A stretch of DNA of 64,000 bases from NCBI GenBank assembly GCA_024509875.1, contig JAMPIV010012427.1, forward strand, positions 1 through 64,000, written 5' to 3'. Positions 40,416-52,509 of the stretch are shown one piece after another. The notes below the pieces were generated by a model. The model did no database searches. It saw only the letters and a program-made list of their open reading frames with translations, and was not told the origin of the DNA. The number at the start of each line of letters is the position of its first letter. Position 1 is the stretch's first letter. The stretch comes from Oreohelix idahoensis. Taxonomy: Eukaryota > Mollusca > Gastropoda > Stylommatophora > Oreohelicidae. The position numbers and the translations under genes were made by a program.

Positions 40416-41342
40416 CAGTCACCCAGTCTGACCTCCAAGCGATCCAGATGCACGTACATTGTCAGGGTCAACTTTGGACTTCAACAAGTTTAGTAAAGCT
40501 CATCCATGCAACACTCGAGACCCATCGTTGATTAGTGTCGCAGAGGCCAGGATTTTTCTTCAAAAAAAGATAAGTGGTCTTTATTAGTTACACTAAGTAT
40601 CACTGTTGCATATGTTTGTACGTTGAGCCTTTCTTAAATATGTCCACAATGTTTTTTTCTTATATTGGTGTTCTATGTTCTATGTTCCATGTTTTATGCG
40701 GGTATGGTTGGGTGGTGTCTCACGAAGGGTACATCCCAGATTCACCCCCGGGCCTTCATGAGTGTTCTTTTGGGACATTTTTACAGACCTCCTAGTGGAA
40801 GTTTGCTGATGGATTTTTAGTCCACTGCGTTTGGTTGTCTGTGACAAATAAGTGTTTAGCCGTGACATTACGTTATTATTGTTGATTATAGTAATTTTTT
40901 TTCTTCGCTGTGCCTTATTTTCATGATTTACTTTTTTGTAATCGTCATTCTCAATCTTGCTGTCGTTAATTTCTATACAAAGTTTCTATTTATACTCTGT
41001 GTTGTTACTTGTCTAGTTCATTCTTTGCAGTGTCATTGCATTCTTTGCAAAATGTGTTTTATTTCTGCTTTATTATTTTGTTGATTCTGCGAACGTTCTC
41101 ATTTGTTGCTTAGTATCTTGTCTTTGTAACTATTGTTTTCATTGTCCACATTTCTTACTTTCCAGTTATATCAATTATTAGGTAATTTCTTTTAATGCAT
41201 GAATAATTAATGGCTAGGTATTAATATAATATATCTCTGACATTAATAGTAATTGGTATACAGGTTCTGTGGACAGGAACTTGTCACATGTTAAGTAGGG
41301 GTTAAATTTTAAACCCTTTAGAAAATTATTTGACTAAGTAAA

Positions 41343-42439
41343 TTGATTACTTATAAATTAGACATGATGTCTACTCTGGAGGATCTTCTCCAGGATGGTG
41401 AATATGATGGATTGCAAGGCCCAGATCTTGAAGATTTTGTACTGAACCGTTTCTTATGTCATATGGCATCAGATCTGGAGGAGTTTGTGGATTTTAATTT
41501 TCTTTCTGTTCCTCATATATTCATTGCTAAGGACCTAGCACAATTACTGCGTGTGCATCTTCGGTTTTTTTTTTTGGGGCAAAATACCTCCATGTACCAC
41601 ATGGTCAAATATTAAATAACATACACCACGCTATACGCGACGACAATGTTCGTGAGAAACAGATAAAAGACAATAAACGGTGTGAGCAGGAAAGGGTGAA
41701 ATTTTAGAAGATATTACTGAGGAAAGCAAAATAAATTAGTTGTCGGAGGTCCTTGAAGAAAGGTAGAGATTGATTGAGAATTTTAACGAAAAGGTGAGGG
41801 CACTCAATATGCAGGTCGAGGTTGATAACTCAAACTTCAGATCCTTACAAGTGGAACTGGCAAACTCTAAGGAGTCGTTAGAGACTGCCTTGATGAAGAA
41901 TAAAACTTTGAACTCTGAGATTCAAGAACTCCAAGATAACATTGCAGCCTGTAAGAAGAAACTTACTAGCAACAGTAATGATTTAGCTGATAAGATTGCT
42001 TGTATTAAAGCAATTTTTTTTCAAAGCAAAGGAAGCTTTGACAGCATTGATTCAGGCACAGGCTGCTCAAATTCAGGGTTTTTTGGTTCAAGTTGCCTGA
42101 CTACAGCCACATATGGTGGAGACACAGAAAAAGAGGTTAAAGAAAATGGCGAAGAGAAATAGAGCCAGATGGGAGGTAAAGTTGGAAAGTAAAGTGGCAG
42201 CACTTGATCTTGAAGATCATAAACTAACTTGCCTTCAGAGTCAGCAAGAAATTATGACTCATGATAAGTTGGCCAACTGTGAGACATTACTCATGGAGGA
42301 GAAGATTAAAATCGTAAACCTTGAAGAGGTGAATAAGAGGCTAAGTAACGGTATTTCACTCAAAGATTTGGAAATTGTCAAATTAAGAACTAGGGTTGAT
42401 GGTTTACTGGATGTTGTATACTGCTTCTTCTGGGAGTAA
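41343..42439 (+). pseudogene. Gypsy 3 Gag-like coiled-coil remnant
   Basis: Three frames in succession (41343-41615, 41770-42162, 42113-42439) encode acidic residues and then long heptad-like helices, for example NFRSLQVELANSKESLETAL and NEVNKRLSNG-type stretches. The position between leader and pol and the charged coiled coil parallel the Gag N-termini of the other two Gypsy elements. No capsid motif is clear, so the call rests on position and composition. Confidence 0.5.
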
Positions 42440-42499
42440 ATCATGGCGACATGCCAGTACCAGTAAAAACTGTGACAAACTGTTTATCAGATCATCCTA

Positions 42500-42620
42500 G
42501 ACTCCCAGCGTGTAATAACACCACCATATGTGGGGATCGAACCCACAACATGCGCGTTATTAGTACAAAATCGTGTTCTAGGTGGATGGTGTGCTCTCTC
42601 TAACGAGGGAGAATCTTGGT
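42500..42620 (-). mobile_element. tRNA-like SINE head or tRNA pseudogene
   Basis: On the minus strand the T-arm tgtgggttcgatccccaca (42529-42547) is perfect, with the pol III B box GGTTCGATCCC. An A-box-like gttagagagagcac lies about 65 bp upstream. The rest does not fold as a full tRNA, so a tRNA-derived SINE relic is more likely than a functional tRNA. Confidence 0.5.
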
Positions 42621-43789
42621 TATTTCTTGTATTTTTGCATGTGGGAATGTGCCTAATAGGTGCATCATACTGACTGTGTGGAGTATGATGAGTAACAGCA
42701 CCAGTAAAACTACTTTGCACAAGTAGGATAGAATCCTTATTGGTAAGAACATAATGGATATTATTTTGGGAACGAGTACCAATAGTTTTGCCTCCTGTTA
42801 CAAATTTATCAGGACTCTGAAGAGTCTATGCATGGATGGTCTGTGGAACCCTTGCCTGAAATTTATCAAGAGTTTTTACCATGATCTAAAGGACTGACTG
42901 TTACAATAGGATGCTAAACAGTACCATTAGTCACATCTGAGCATGTCATGACAGACCGCTTGGAAGGTCCAGTCGATGCCTCCCAACATCAGTACTGACT
43001 GTCTTTTGAACACAAAGCTGTGTACAGCGATTCTCATGCACCATCTTAGTGCGCAACCTACCACTTCATACTCCATGGCATGCAGTGGCTGATTTTTTTC
43101 ACTTCACTGCAAACGTAAAATTTGTGCGTGTTTTGCCATCTCACAATATCAGGTATGATGAGGCTTTGGTATCCTTCTATACCAATAGCGACATTCGTAT
43201 GGTTGTTGAGAGGGACAATGGTGCTATTTTCACCACCGTTCCCTTGATTTACAATTGGTTCCTAATTCTTCTACCCGCAGATATTAATACATTTATATTT
43301 GCATTTTCTTTCTTTTTTTCTATTTATTTATATAGCTTTCTGCTTTCGTGCTCATGTCCGCTCATGCTACTTTTGTTTGTATGATGAGGTAAATCTTCTC
43401 TCATCGATCCAATATCCTCACTTACATAGATCATGTCTGGTTTTGCATCTTTATTATATTTCTCATATTTTTTTTCATTGCCCAGTGCACAGGCTATGAC
43501 ATCAGTTCATCCTGTTAGATCTACGCCTTTGTCTACTGATTTTCCTTTGTCTTACACGACATCTCGGATGGTCAGTAATAGTTCAATCTTGTCACTTTTC
43601 TTGTTGACGTCGTTGTCATTTGTATATTTATGACTTCCTTATATGTCATTGCGCACACTCATGTTGTTTCTCATTTTTTCTTGTGCTTGTATTTTATGCT
43701 ACGCATAGCCACTTGCGCGACTTTCTTCTTATACTATTATTTTATTCGGTAAATCTTGTCGCCCTATGTTGTTACTCAAATCATTTACC

Positions 43790-44367
43790 TTTTCGCTATT
43801 TTCAATACTACCTTTTCTCATTTGTTAAAGAAAGGTTCACCTCTCTTGACACAGTGGTCACAAGAGTGTCAGACCACGTTAGACATGATTAAATCACTAT
43901 TTTCATCTGCGTCTATTTTACGTTTACCAAACGCAGATATACCTTTTGTACTCCGCAGCGATGCTTCAAATCTTGGAATTGGTGGTGCATTGATGCAATG
44001 TTACTCTAGAACATTACACCCAGTAATGTATGTGTCAAGAAAGCTTACGACGACAGAACGCAATTATTCTGTCCTGGACAAAGAACCTTTAGCCATGGTA
44101 TGGTCCATTCTCAAGCTTCAATGTTTCCTTCTGTGCGCACACTTTTACATGGACACAGATCAACGGGCTCTTACAGCAATCCAAAACAAAGACTTGAAGT
44201 CTTCAAGATCTACACGTTACGCAATATCTTTGCAGCCTTTTCATTATACGATTCGGGCGATCCCTGGGTCAGAAAATGTCATAGAAGACATTTTGTCACG
44301 ATGCCCTCAAGTCAGGCCACTGCACCTCACAGAGTATGACCCCTCTACACTACCCAGTCGTCAATAA
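43790..44367 (+). pseudogene. Gypsy 3 RNase H
   Basis: The frame contains FVLRSDASNLGIGGALMQ (catalytic Asp), SRKLTTTERNYSVLDKEPLA, DTDQRALTAI and YTIRAIPGSENVIEDILSR. It is close in sequence to the RNase H of Gypsy 1. The RT upstream cannot be read in any one frame. A stop at 44365 is followed by non-coding sequence to the 3' LTR. Confidence 0.82.
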
Positions 44368-45142
44368 TATATGACTGCTTGCAAACACATGATAATTCTC
44401 ATCGTGCCATGACATTACTATTTGACCTAATGTCACCGTATTCTCATTTGCATTGACTATCAGTGACTTTGTTGCTTCCACATTAACTATTGTCCGAATT
44501 TAAATATATTTCGATCAAGAAATAAAGTGATCTAATTTGAACTTAACATTAATAATTTAATAACATTTGACTCTCAAACGTAACACTATTTGTGCAGATT
44601 ATTAACAATCTTACTACCTAACGTGATTTCGTGTCACTTTTAATTCCTTAATGGTAGATTACTAACATTTCAATATTCCTTGAACAATTTGGTACGCTTA
44701 TGACAATGGATATAACTTAATTAAGTTTAGTAATTTCGATACGTTAGTGCAACTCCATTCTATTATTAGATGATCGCGCATTATTAGCGCTCGATATTTT
44801 TGGCACATGATATGATTCATGTAGCAATATTAGCATATGTAATTTATCGGGGTATCTGATTCTTTCTAAACCCTCTTTAGACGGTATTGTTTCCTTCGAG
44901 TATGTTATTTTGCTCATTGATTTTATTTTATTGTTCCCCACTCCTACATTTATACTGTTACATGCCTACATTATTCAAGTTAATTGAGTTCATTGATTGA
45001 CATTTTTCTTTTAGCATCTTGTTTGATTGCTGTCACCATTATTCACCTATTCTTTTCATTCTTCACTACTATTATTTCATTTGCCACATCTTAATTGGTG
45101 TTTTGTACAATTTGTACATTATCTCTCATTAATTTGATTTGA

Positions 45143-45600
45143 CACAGATGGTCCCAGTCTTTACATATGGATGCGAGTCATGGGCAATGACTACAACCCA
45201 TAAAAGCCAGATCCAAACCTCAGAAATGAGGTATCTGAGGAAGATGGTTGAAGTAACAAGAAGAGACATGGTACGCAACCAGACGATACGTCAAGGCCCT
45301 AAATCCTACCCCCTGCAGACCCAAGTAGAACAGTCCCAATTAAGATGGTTTGGCCATGTCTGTAGAATGGGAGAAGATTGGATACCACGACAAGCATGGG
45401 AAACAAAGAGCCAAGGATCCAGACCCCGAGGATAACCCAGAGTCCGCTGGGAGGACAACATTAGACAATCTTTGAAGGACCGAGGACTAGAATGGAACCA
45501 GGCCAGGAGGAAGACAGCTGATAGGATAGTCTGCGCTCTCTCTTCCAAACCTCTACACCTCACGGTAGAAGGGGAACGACTAAGTAAGTAAGTAAGTAAG
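45143..45600 (+). mobile_element. 5'-truncated LINE fragment with 13-bp target duplication
   Basis: It encodes FTYGCESWAMTTTHKSQI, QLRWFGHVCRMGEDWIPRQA and a stop-interrupted PRVRWEDNIRQSLKDRG, which is the C-terminal domain of an RTE-like LINE. It ends in a TAAG repeat tail. taatttgatttga at 45130-45142 and 45601-45613 is a clean target-site duplication. Confidence 0.88.
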
Positions 45601-45785
45601 TAATTTGATTTGAATTTAGTATTTAGTTTCTTTTCCACTCGTCCATCCCAATTATTAGTTTCTTAAATTATGATTTTATAATAATTATATTTATACTTGT
45701 ATGTTGTTTTATATAATCTGATTGACTTATTCGTGATATTTTTAAAAAAAAAGAGCTTTTTTTTTATCCGGGGGTCGATGTAATC

Positions 45786-46187
45786 TGTTTAGTCGTTTTT
45801 TGCATAGGAGTTACGTCTGCGAGACTTAACATAGCTAGATGCAAGTCTAACTGTGTTAGATGCACCATGTGTGCGCATCTGAGTAAGCAGTATAAGTTTT
45901 AATTAATTACGTACCAATTGTTGCACTAAAGAGCGCAGCTTGGTGCAATCGGTTCTGATTGTTGCCAAACAGCGCAGACGCTGTGGGGATGCCAAAAAGC
46001 CGGTTGATGAAGACAGACATCTTCCAACAAAGTTCGTGAGAAGTCTTTACCCCCATGTCGTGGGAAGACTTTATGATTTATTTGATATGCTACCTTCCAG
46101 GGTGAAGTGTTAGCCTTAGCCAATTCTGGCTCGTTCGTTTCCAGTATCTCAAGTTAATACTATTTGTAAATTCTCAGCAAGATCTAG
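45786..46187 (+). repeat. 3' LTR of Gypsy 3, cut by LINE D copy 2
   Basis: It begins TGTTTAGTCG after a likely polypurine run (ccgggggtcgatg, about 45768-45780). It ends where the LINE D GAA tail starts. The remainder of the LTR was not found to the right of the LINE. Confidence 0.78.
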
Positions 46188-46464
46188 GTCTCTTCTTCTT
46201 CTTCTTTGATCCTTAGCCGCCGACCATCAAAGCAGTCAGTGGCCCTCACGCCTAGTGGCGTCTTGTAGGGCAACAGCAAATTGATTCCACTTTGCTCGGT
46301 TGGTGGCCATCCTTCGTACAGTGCCCCAACTCTGGTTCAGTCTTTGCATCTCAGCCTCCATAGTCCTCCGCCAGGTTGTTTTTGATCGGCCTCTCTTTCG
46401 TTTTCCTTCAGGGGTCCAAAGCATAGCTCCAGCGTCTGCCAGCTATGATAGTGTGCATGTCCTC

Positions 46465-47514
46465 TTACTTGCTCCCTTCCGCTGAGTAAGCAGATCTTGG
46501 TTGGTGATGGTATTCGGCCAAAAGATTCGGTGAATTTTTCTTAGGCATGTTTTGTGAAAAAAAGGACAATTTCGGCATTTCCTTCTCTGTAACTCTCCAG
46601 CATTCCGCACCACAGAGAAGCACAGAAAGCGCACAGCTCTGATATAATCTTAATTTTGTGCTTGTGCTGTATTGAGAGGACTTCCAGATGTTGTTTAGAC
46701 TGAAAAAAGCTGATTTTGCCTTATTTATTCTGATGTTGATGCCTTTGCCTGCCCCGCTGTCTGGTGTTACTATGCATCCTAGGTATGTAAAGGTGTCTGT
46801 CTGTACCAGTTGCTGATTCCTTACTGATATGGGCTCAAGGTTGCTCACATTGAGCGTCATGACCTCTGACTTCTTTAAATTGATGTTCAAGCCCACCTGC
46901 TGGCTAAACTTATTAAGTCTATCCGTTTTTTCCTGGATGTGTTGATGTGAATGTGCTAGTAGTGCAATGTCATCTGCATATTCCAGATCTTCCAATGTAG
47001 AAAATGTAGTCCATCTTATTCCTCTTGGAATGCCCTCTGTTGTCTGGCGCATCACCCAATCTATGACTGTTAAAAATGGAGTGGTTGATAAGGGGCATCC
47101 CTGTCGTACTCCTGTCTTGACCTCAAAGGTTAGGTTGCTCTGCCCAACACTACATGTAAAGTTGGCATAGAGGCTTTTTATGATTGACACTATGCAGCTT
47201 GGAATTCCGAAAGCCCTCAGTATTTTCCATAAACTTTCCCTATGTATGCTGTTTAAAGCCTTTTCAAAATCAACGAAATTAATGTACAGCTGTCTTTTCC
47301 ATTCTGAGCATTGCTCTATAATGTTCCTGAGAGTGAATATATGATCTACACATCTTCTGTTCTTTCTAAATCCTGCTTGTTCTTTCCTCAGTTTGTGGTC
47401 TACTGCTTTTGAAATTCTCTGTATAATTATCATGCCGAGTATTTTGCTGGGAACTGAGAAAAGAGTGATTCCTCTCCAATTATTGCAGTCTGCAAGATCT
47501 CCCTTCTTGGGCAA
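46465..47514 (-). pseudogene. LINE D reverse transcriptase, palm intact
   Basis: The 349-residue frame covers MPKKGDLADCNNWRGITLFS, EQAGFRKNRRCVDHI, INFVDFEKALNSIHRESLW (first catalytic Asp), TGVRQGCPLS and LEYADDIALLAHS with an intact YADD box, then FTYLGCIVTPDSG. Upstream fingers lie in another frame (47520-47880). The C-terminal domain follows in a separate frame (46424-46236; EGKRKRGRSKTTWRRTM). Despite the good palm, frameshifts inactivate it. Confidence 0.85.
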
Positions 47515-47880
47515 TTTGACAATTATTCCTTTGTTCCACTCTGATGGTGTTGTCCCCGTTTTCCAGACTTGTGCAAATAGTTGTTCTAATAGTTCTGCTG
47601 CTAGCTCAAGGTCTATCTTAAATAGCTCTGCATTTAAATTATCATGGCCAGGAGCTGTTCCGTTCTTTAACCCTTTGATTACTGTGATGATTTCTTCTTT
47701 TCGTGGAATGTCTGTATTTGCATCTAGATCGTTTTCAGCCTCAGGAACATTCAGTTGTGTCTCTGGTGGTTCCTTGTTCAGAGTTTCTTTGAAGTGCTCT
47801 GCCCATCTTGTTTCCTGTCTCTCTGCTGTCGTGATGAGATTTCCTTGCTTATCTCTTACTAATGTAATATTGTTTGCACA

Positions 47881-48690
47881 TCATTTTCCGCTGATGAATT
47901 TAGTTATTTTGTGTTCTGTGCTTTGTTCATTTCTCAGTGCTGCCTCTTCTGCCTGACTTGCAAGATCGTCTAGGAAATTCCTTTTGTTGGCTCGGGTTTG
48001 GCGTTTAACTTCCTTGTCTAGCTGACTGTACTGTTCGCTGTATAGTTGCTTTAACCTGGGGAACTTCGCTTCAGTTTTCTTTCTTTTCATGTCCTTTCTC
48101 AGTGTTATGGTGTTTAATGTTTCTGGTGTTATCCAGTCTTGCTTCTTCCTTTCCTGGAATCCCAAGCATGATTTGCTGCTTTCCTTATATATTGTTGAAA
48201 TGGTGTTGAATTTCTGGTCTATATCATCAGTCAATGTCATTTACTGACTTTTGGCAAATTGATCAAATTTCTTTATGTCAGCCGCAAAAGCTTTTCTGGT
48301 AAGGGGGTCCTTCAATTTGCTGATGTCAAACCTTTTCTGTATAGTTACAGTTGGCCCAGCCCTTCTTAGTTTCACTTTCAGTTTTGCTACTACTAAATGG
48401 TGATCACTTCCCACATCTGCACCTCTTCTTACCTTCACATCTTGTAATGCATGTCTCCATCTACCGTTAATCATGATGTGGTCTATCTGGTTTCTGTCCC
48501 GACCATTTGGTGATTCCCATGTTAATTTGTGAATTTCTTTATGTGGGAAAAGTGTTCCTCAATGACCAGTCTGTTAATACTACAGAAACTTCTTAATTTA
48601 TCCCCATTTTCATTTGCTGTTCCGCTGCCGCATTTCCCCATTACTCTTTCATTATATGTATTGTGTGTAAACCTAGAGCTCAGGTTTCTA
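47881..48690 (-). pseudogene. LINE D endonuclease C-terminal part and linker
   Basis: The frame at 48474-48241 gives ALQDVKVRRGADVGSDHHLV, the terminal SDHH catalytic motif of LINE endonucleases, and stops. The next, 48240-47881, is the basic linker (ERKKQDWITPETLNTI). Earlier residues up to about 48690 read NERVMGKCGSG and CSINRLVI with stops. Confidence 0.78.
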
Positions 48691-49100
48691 TATTTTGGTA
48701 TGAAAGTACCATTATAATAATGCTGTTTTTGTGGTAGTCCTTAATTGACACAATGTGCTACTTTTTTCCAGTGAGAAGTTGAAGTGTAAAGCAGGGAAAT
48801 TTTCAAAAGATCCAGTGATTTAAAAGCATAGTACATTCTTACTGCTTTTTAAGCTTGTCACCAATATAAAAGTGAAATTAATTTATTGGTAAATATTGAA
48901 CTGAGATATATTTTTTTTAAAGATGACAGAAAGCATGAGATAAAGATCAAAAACACATCTGTGTGTGGACTATTATTTTTCTAACATGTTCAACCCTCCA
49001 CATCTTTGCTGATTTTTTGTTTAAATTAATTACTGTTCGTGTTCAAATTATTATGATATACATTTTAATATGGATGGCAGAGTTAATGTCAAAATATTAC
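48691..49100. other. Non-coding spacer before Gypsy 2
   Basis: AT-rich sequence without a supported feature. It ends in attac (49096-49100), the target site of Gypsy 2. Confidence 0.5.
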
Positions 49101-51066
49101 TGTAACGAGATTTGGTACCTCTTGCTTTGTTGTGTAGCGCGACACACAAACACACACACAGTGCAGTAATAATACTCGGCGGATCTTGCTTTGAAGTTTA
49201 AAGACGGCGGAAATGTGAATTGCGGTTAGCCAGACGGTATTACTGAAAGTAGGAAATAGCGAATATAGGAATGAATGGCCGACTTTAAAAGTTTGCATTT
49301 ACTGGATATTAAATTTAAAACTACAAGAGAACGCCTGGTTGGAATACAATTAAATAAAAATAATTCACTAAAGGAGATAGACTATGAATTATACCCAAAA
49401 GGATATTATTCAAATATGAATGGTTTTAAAAATAATTAATATTTTTCACCTTCATCACATCTGCTAAAAGTTAGCTAATCTTCAAAAATTTATTATGCAT
49501 ACATGCCTAACCGGATGGCAATAAAACTTATATAGAATGAAAGCCTCATATGGGGAAAATGAAAGGATACCTAGGAAGGAAGGAAGGATATAAGTGTGTA
49601 GTGAACAGAAGAGAAAACAAGTACAGGAAAAGCACAGATTGCCTCAAATCGCCTCAAACCGAGATTTTAAACGAAAATCTTTTTGGACCTTAGGAGGTGC
49701 TTTCTCGTACGTGAGATATACACATATTTAAAGACAGAACAGCATGTTGAAAATTACACACACCAAATCCAGAAGCCAGAGGGAGAAACTGGAAGACAGC
49801 ATCTGCAAGAAAAGTTCTTTTTTCACGCTGCATGCAGGGCAGATTAAATTCAGCCAATATAGTCTCAACGTGAGCTTATAAATCCTAATAGGGTATGTAA
49901 GTTTATTAAGGAGATAGGTATAACTAATATCATTTTATTTCAGATTTTATTTACGATTTTATTGTAACAGATATAATAAAAATGGAATGACGCTAACCAG
50001 AGATAACCTCCACCGGCATTGTCAGGAAGCATAACCATTAATTGGTTAGCCAAATATATCATGGCTAGTTCTTGCCTGGAAGCTTATGACATACCAGCAA
50101 GTACATAAGTGACTCGGCATCCATAAGTGGAAGGCAAAGGTTATATCGTACCCATGTATCATAACGTGATTTATTCATGTATTTTGTTAATTCTGCACAG
50201 TAGACATTATCTTATCATGCTATCTCTGTAACGTACTACCATGATTCATTCATTTATTTATATACAAACACTGAAGACATGGTCGCATCATTAACAGCAG
50301 TTGGTGGTGAGATTGTTGGAACACCATATCCATCTATTACCTTTTGTTCCAGGTTTTTATGATCAATTTTTATGATCATTCCTGGTCGAGAAACTAAAAA
50401 CTTGAAGACCGTTGATCCTGCTAACTGAAGCCAAGAGGTCAACCAATCTTCAACGCCTTAGTCCCCCGTAGTTATATGGCGGCTGAAGGACAGTCTGTTT
50501 ATTCAAGTGTGTCTCAGGAACCTCGAGCAGACATGGCTAATAACAGATGAGTTTTATGTGTATCCATCCAACAAACACTGAGCAGTATCTAAAATGATTG
50601 TCTATGATGAGAACTAGATAGCCAGAGATATCAAAGAGATACTGTGACAAACTTTTGTGTAATTTCAGTGGAAGATAAATCCAAGACTTTTTCTATTATC
50701 ATTTTAATTTGTAACTATTAATAATCATACATTTTACCCTCTTCCAACACCCATTTCTCATTACAAGAATATATAGATGTACATAATAAATATTGAAATT
50801 GTACTCATTTGACTTGGTAAATTTTTAACTGTTAAAATTTGAGTTACTTTTTCTAATTTAATTATATTATCACATAGGGTTACAATAGCGAAAGTAGCAA
50901 CTTATACTTCTGAAGCCTAAATCTATTGTCCAGCTCAGAGTATTCACAGCTGTAACTCACTTGTGATACAAGTGTACTTCTCGGGCACTGGAACTTCATC
51001 CTTTCTGGAGAGAGATTCTACTTCTTATCTACCACTATTATCATACTAGAAAAACCTTTCGCTACA
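49101..51066 (+). repeat. 5' LTR of Gypsy 2 (1966 bp)
   Basis: TG...CA bounded and repeated at 56120-58076. An AATAAA signal lies at about 50784. A minus-strand frame of 62 residues (50442-50254) recurs in the other LTR (57451-57263). Confidence 0.94.
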
Positions 51067-51067
51067 T

Positions 51068-51085
51068 TGGGGGCTCGTCCGGGAT
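51068..51085 (+). promoter_or_regulatory. Primer-binding site, tRNA-Pro type
   Basis: TGGGGGCTCGTCCGGGAT begins two bases after the LTR end. This 18-mer is the classic complement of the 3' end of tRNA-Pro, as used by murine leukaemia-type retroviruses. It directly supports the 5' LTR boundary. Confidence 0.92.
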
Positions 51086-51337
51086 ATTATTTTTTTATCC
51101 TGAGCCACATCTATGTATTCTTCTATCTTGAGCCACAAATAGTTTGTAAAAATAAATTTTTTTGAAAAATTCTAAAACTTAGAAATTTTTCGTAATAATA
51201 GTACCATTGAGTACGAAGTAAATAGGAAACGCTCACAAGGTTTTAAGGAATGGTTTTGTTCAAAGTAATTAATTGATTTTAATTAAGTTAATTGGTTAGT
51301 GAAGATAAACATATATACCCTCTGGTAAGTAAGCATC

Positions 51338-52509
51338 ATGGCTGATTTGGTGAAGTTTCGATCTGCAATCATGCAAGAGGGAAAGGACGTAGGATTGACA
51401 GGTGATGCTCTTATCCAGTATGTCACAAAGGAAGTGGATAAACATATGGACAGAGAGGAAAGAAAACTACACGCAGAGAGAGAAGCCAAAAGCTTAGAAG
51501 CAGAGAGAGAAGCCAAAAGAATGGAAGCAGAGAGAGAAGCCAAAAGAATGGAAGCAGAGGATAAGAAATTAGAAGCAGAGAGAGAAGCCAAAAGAATGGA
51601 AGCAGAGAGAGAAGCCAAACGAATGGAAGCAGAGGATAAGAAATTAGAAGCAGAGAGAGAAGCCAAAAGACTGGAAATAGAAGAAAAGAGACTAATATTG
51701 GAAGCTGAAGAAAGAAGGTTACAAAGAGCTCATGAGTTAAGTTTAAAGGAACTTGAACTCCAGGGAGCAGCTAGCAATCATGGGGCTAGCTCACCTCACT
51801 CTGAGAGTAGCTCCAACCATAGCATGGGAAATGGAGCCATGAGTTTCCACCTGGATCCATTTATTGAGAAGGAGGACGCCATTGAGTCGTACCTGGATAG
51901 ATATGAGAGACTGGCCTCTACCTATGGATTAGACAAGGAAAAATGGAGCCTTAAGCTATGTCAGAGGTTGAGGTGAGTTTCATACGATGTTTATTTAAAA
52001 CTTTCAAAAGAAGACCAGGAAGATTATGAAATCTTAAAACAAGCTTTACTGGTCAGGTTCGAAAACAATTCTGAATCTTATAGAAAGAGATTCCGAACTG
52101 CTAAGCTACTTCCAGGAGAAAACTATCTCCAGTTTTCTGCCAGGTTGGAAACTTATCTGGGAAAATGGATTAGCTTAGGAAAATGTCAAGATATAAAAGA
52201 AATGGTCATGATGGAACAACTGAGAGAATTCATGCCTCAAGAAATGAGAAAATTTCTTATGGAGCAAGGAGCTAAGAGATTGGAAGATATTTTAACCATG
52301 GCTGAGAGATATCAAGCAGCTCAGTCAGAAGTATCAGGAATAAGAAGAAGCAGGGTGAGAACTTCAAACCTTCACAAAACTTTACCAACTATCAACATAG
52401 GGACAATTCCAACAAGAACAAACATAGAACTGATTATAAAGACAAAAACCCTGTAGGATCAGATAAGAAACCTTCAAGAGAGGAAGGAAAGTGGTGTAAA
52501 TCATGCCAA
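51338..52509 (+). pseudogene. Gypsy 2 Gag: repeat-encoded charged helix, capsid, CCHC knuckle
   Basis: The frame starts MADLVKFRSAIMQEG. Residues about 45-120 are near-perfect repeats of the type KRMEAEREA encoded by a 24-bp minisatellite. After a linker the capsid begins FHLDPFIEKEDAIESYLDRY, but a TGA at 51974-51976 stops the frame. The rest continues out of frame or after the stop, with QLREFMPQEMRKFLMEQGAK (52145-52456) as the SCAN-like C-terminal capsid. A zinc knuckle CKSCQMSNHNTAEC (C-x2-C-x4-H-x4-C) spans about 52500-52545 at the Gag-Pol junction. It would package RNA. Confidence 0.83.
51469..51672 (+). repeat. 24-bp minisatellite inside Gag
   Basis: About eight in-frame copies of gcagagagagaagccaaaag plus four bases, some replaced by a gcagaggataagaaattaga variant in a higher-order pattern. 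It encodes the charged helix of Gag. Confidence 0.9.

Larger units (their letters stand above)
39284..46187 (+). mobile_element. Gypsy 3: decayed Ty3/Gypsy element, 3' LTR truncated
   Basis: Sequence starting TGTTAAGTCG at 39284 recurs as TGTTTAGTCG at 45786 and matches for about 400 bp until a LINE cuts it at about 46187. Between them lie a Gypsy-1-like leader, Gag-like coiled-coil frames and an RNase H related to that of Gypsy 1. No integrase follows RNase H, consistent with the same integrase-first order, but the middle is too decayed to show it. A LINE fragment sits at 45143-45600. Confidence 0.78.
46188..48690 (-). mobile_element. LINE D copy 2, 5'-truncated
   Basis: A minus-strand LINE with a GAA-repeat tail at 46190-46206, running back through the C-terminal domain, RT, linker and the last third of an endonuclease. 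Its 5' edge is near 48690, where similarity to endonuclease sequence ends. It interrupts the 3' LTR of Gypsy 3. No clear target duplication was found. Confidence 0.83.

Noticed and set aside
42529..42547. A functional tRNA gene
   Set aside because: The T-arm is perfect, but acceptor, D and anticodon stems do not form a proper cloverleaf, so I treat it as a SINE or pseudogene.
44368..45785. Integrase downstream of Gypsy 3 RNase H
   Set aside because: No zinc-binding or DDE motifs occur. The only coding remnant is an inserted LINE fragment.
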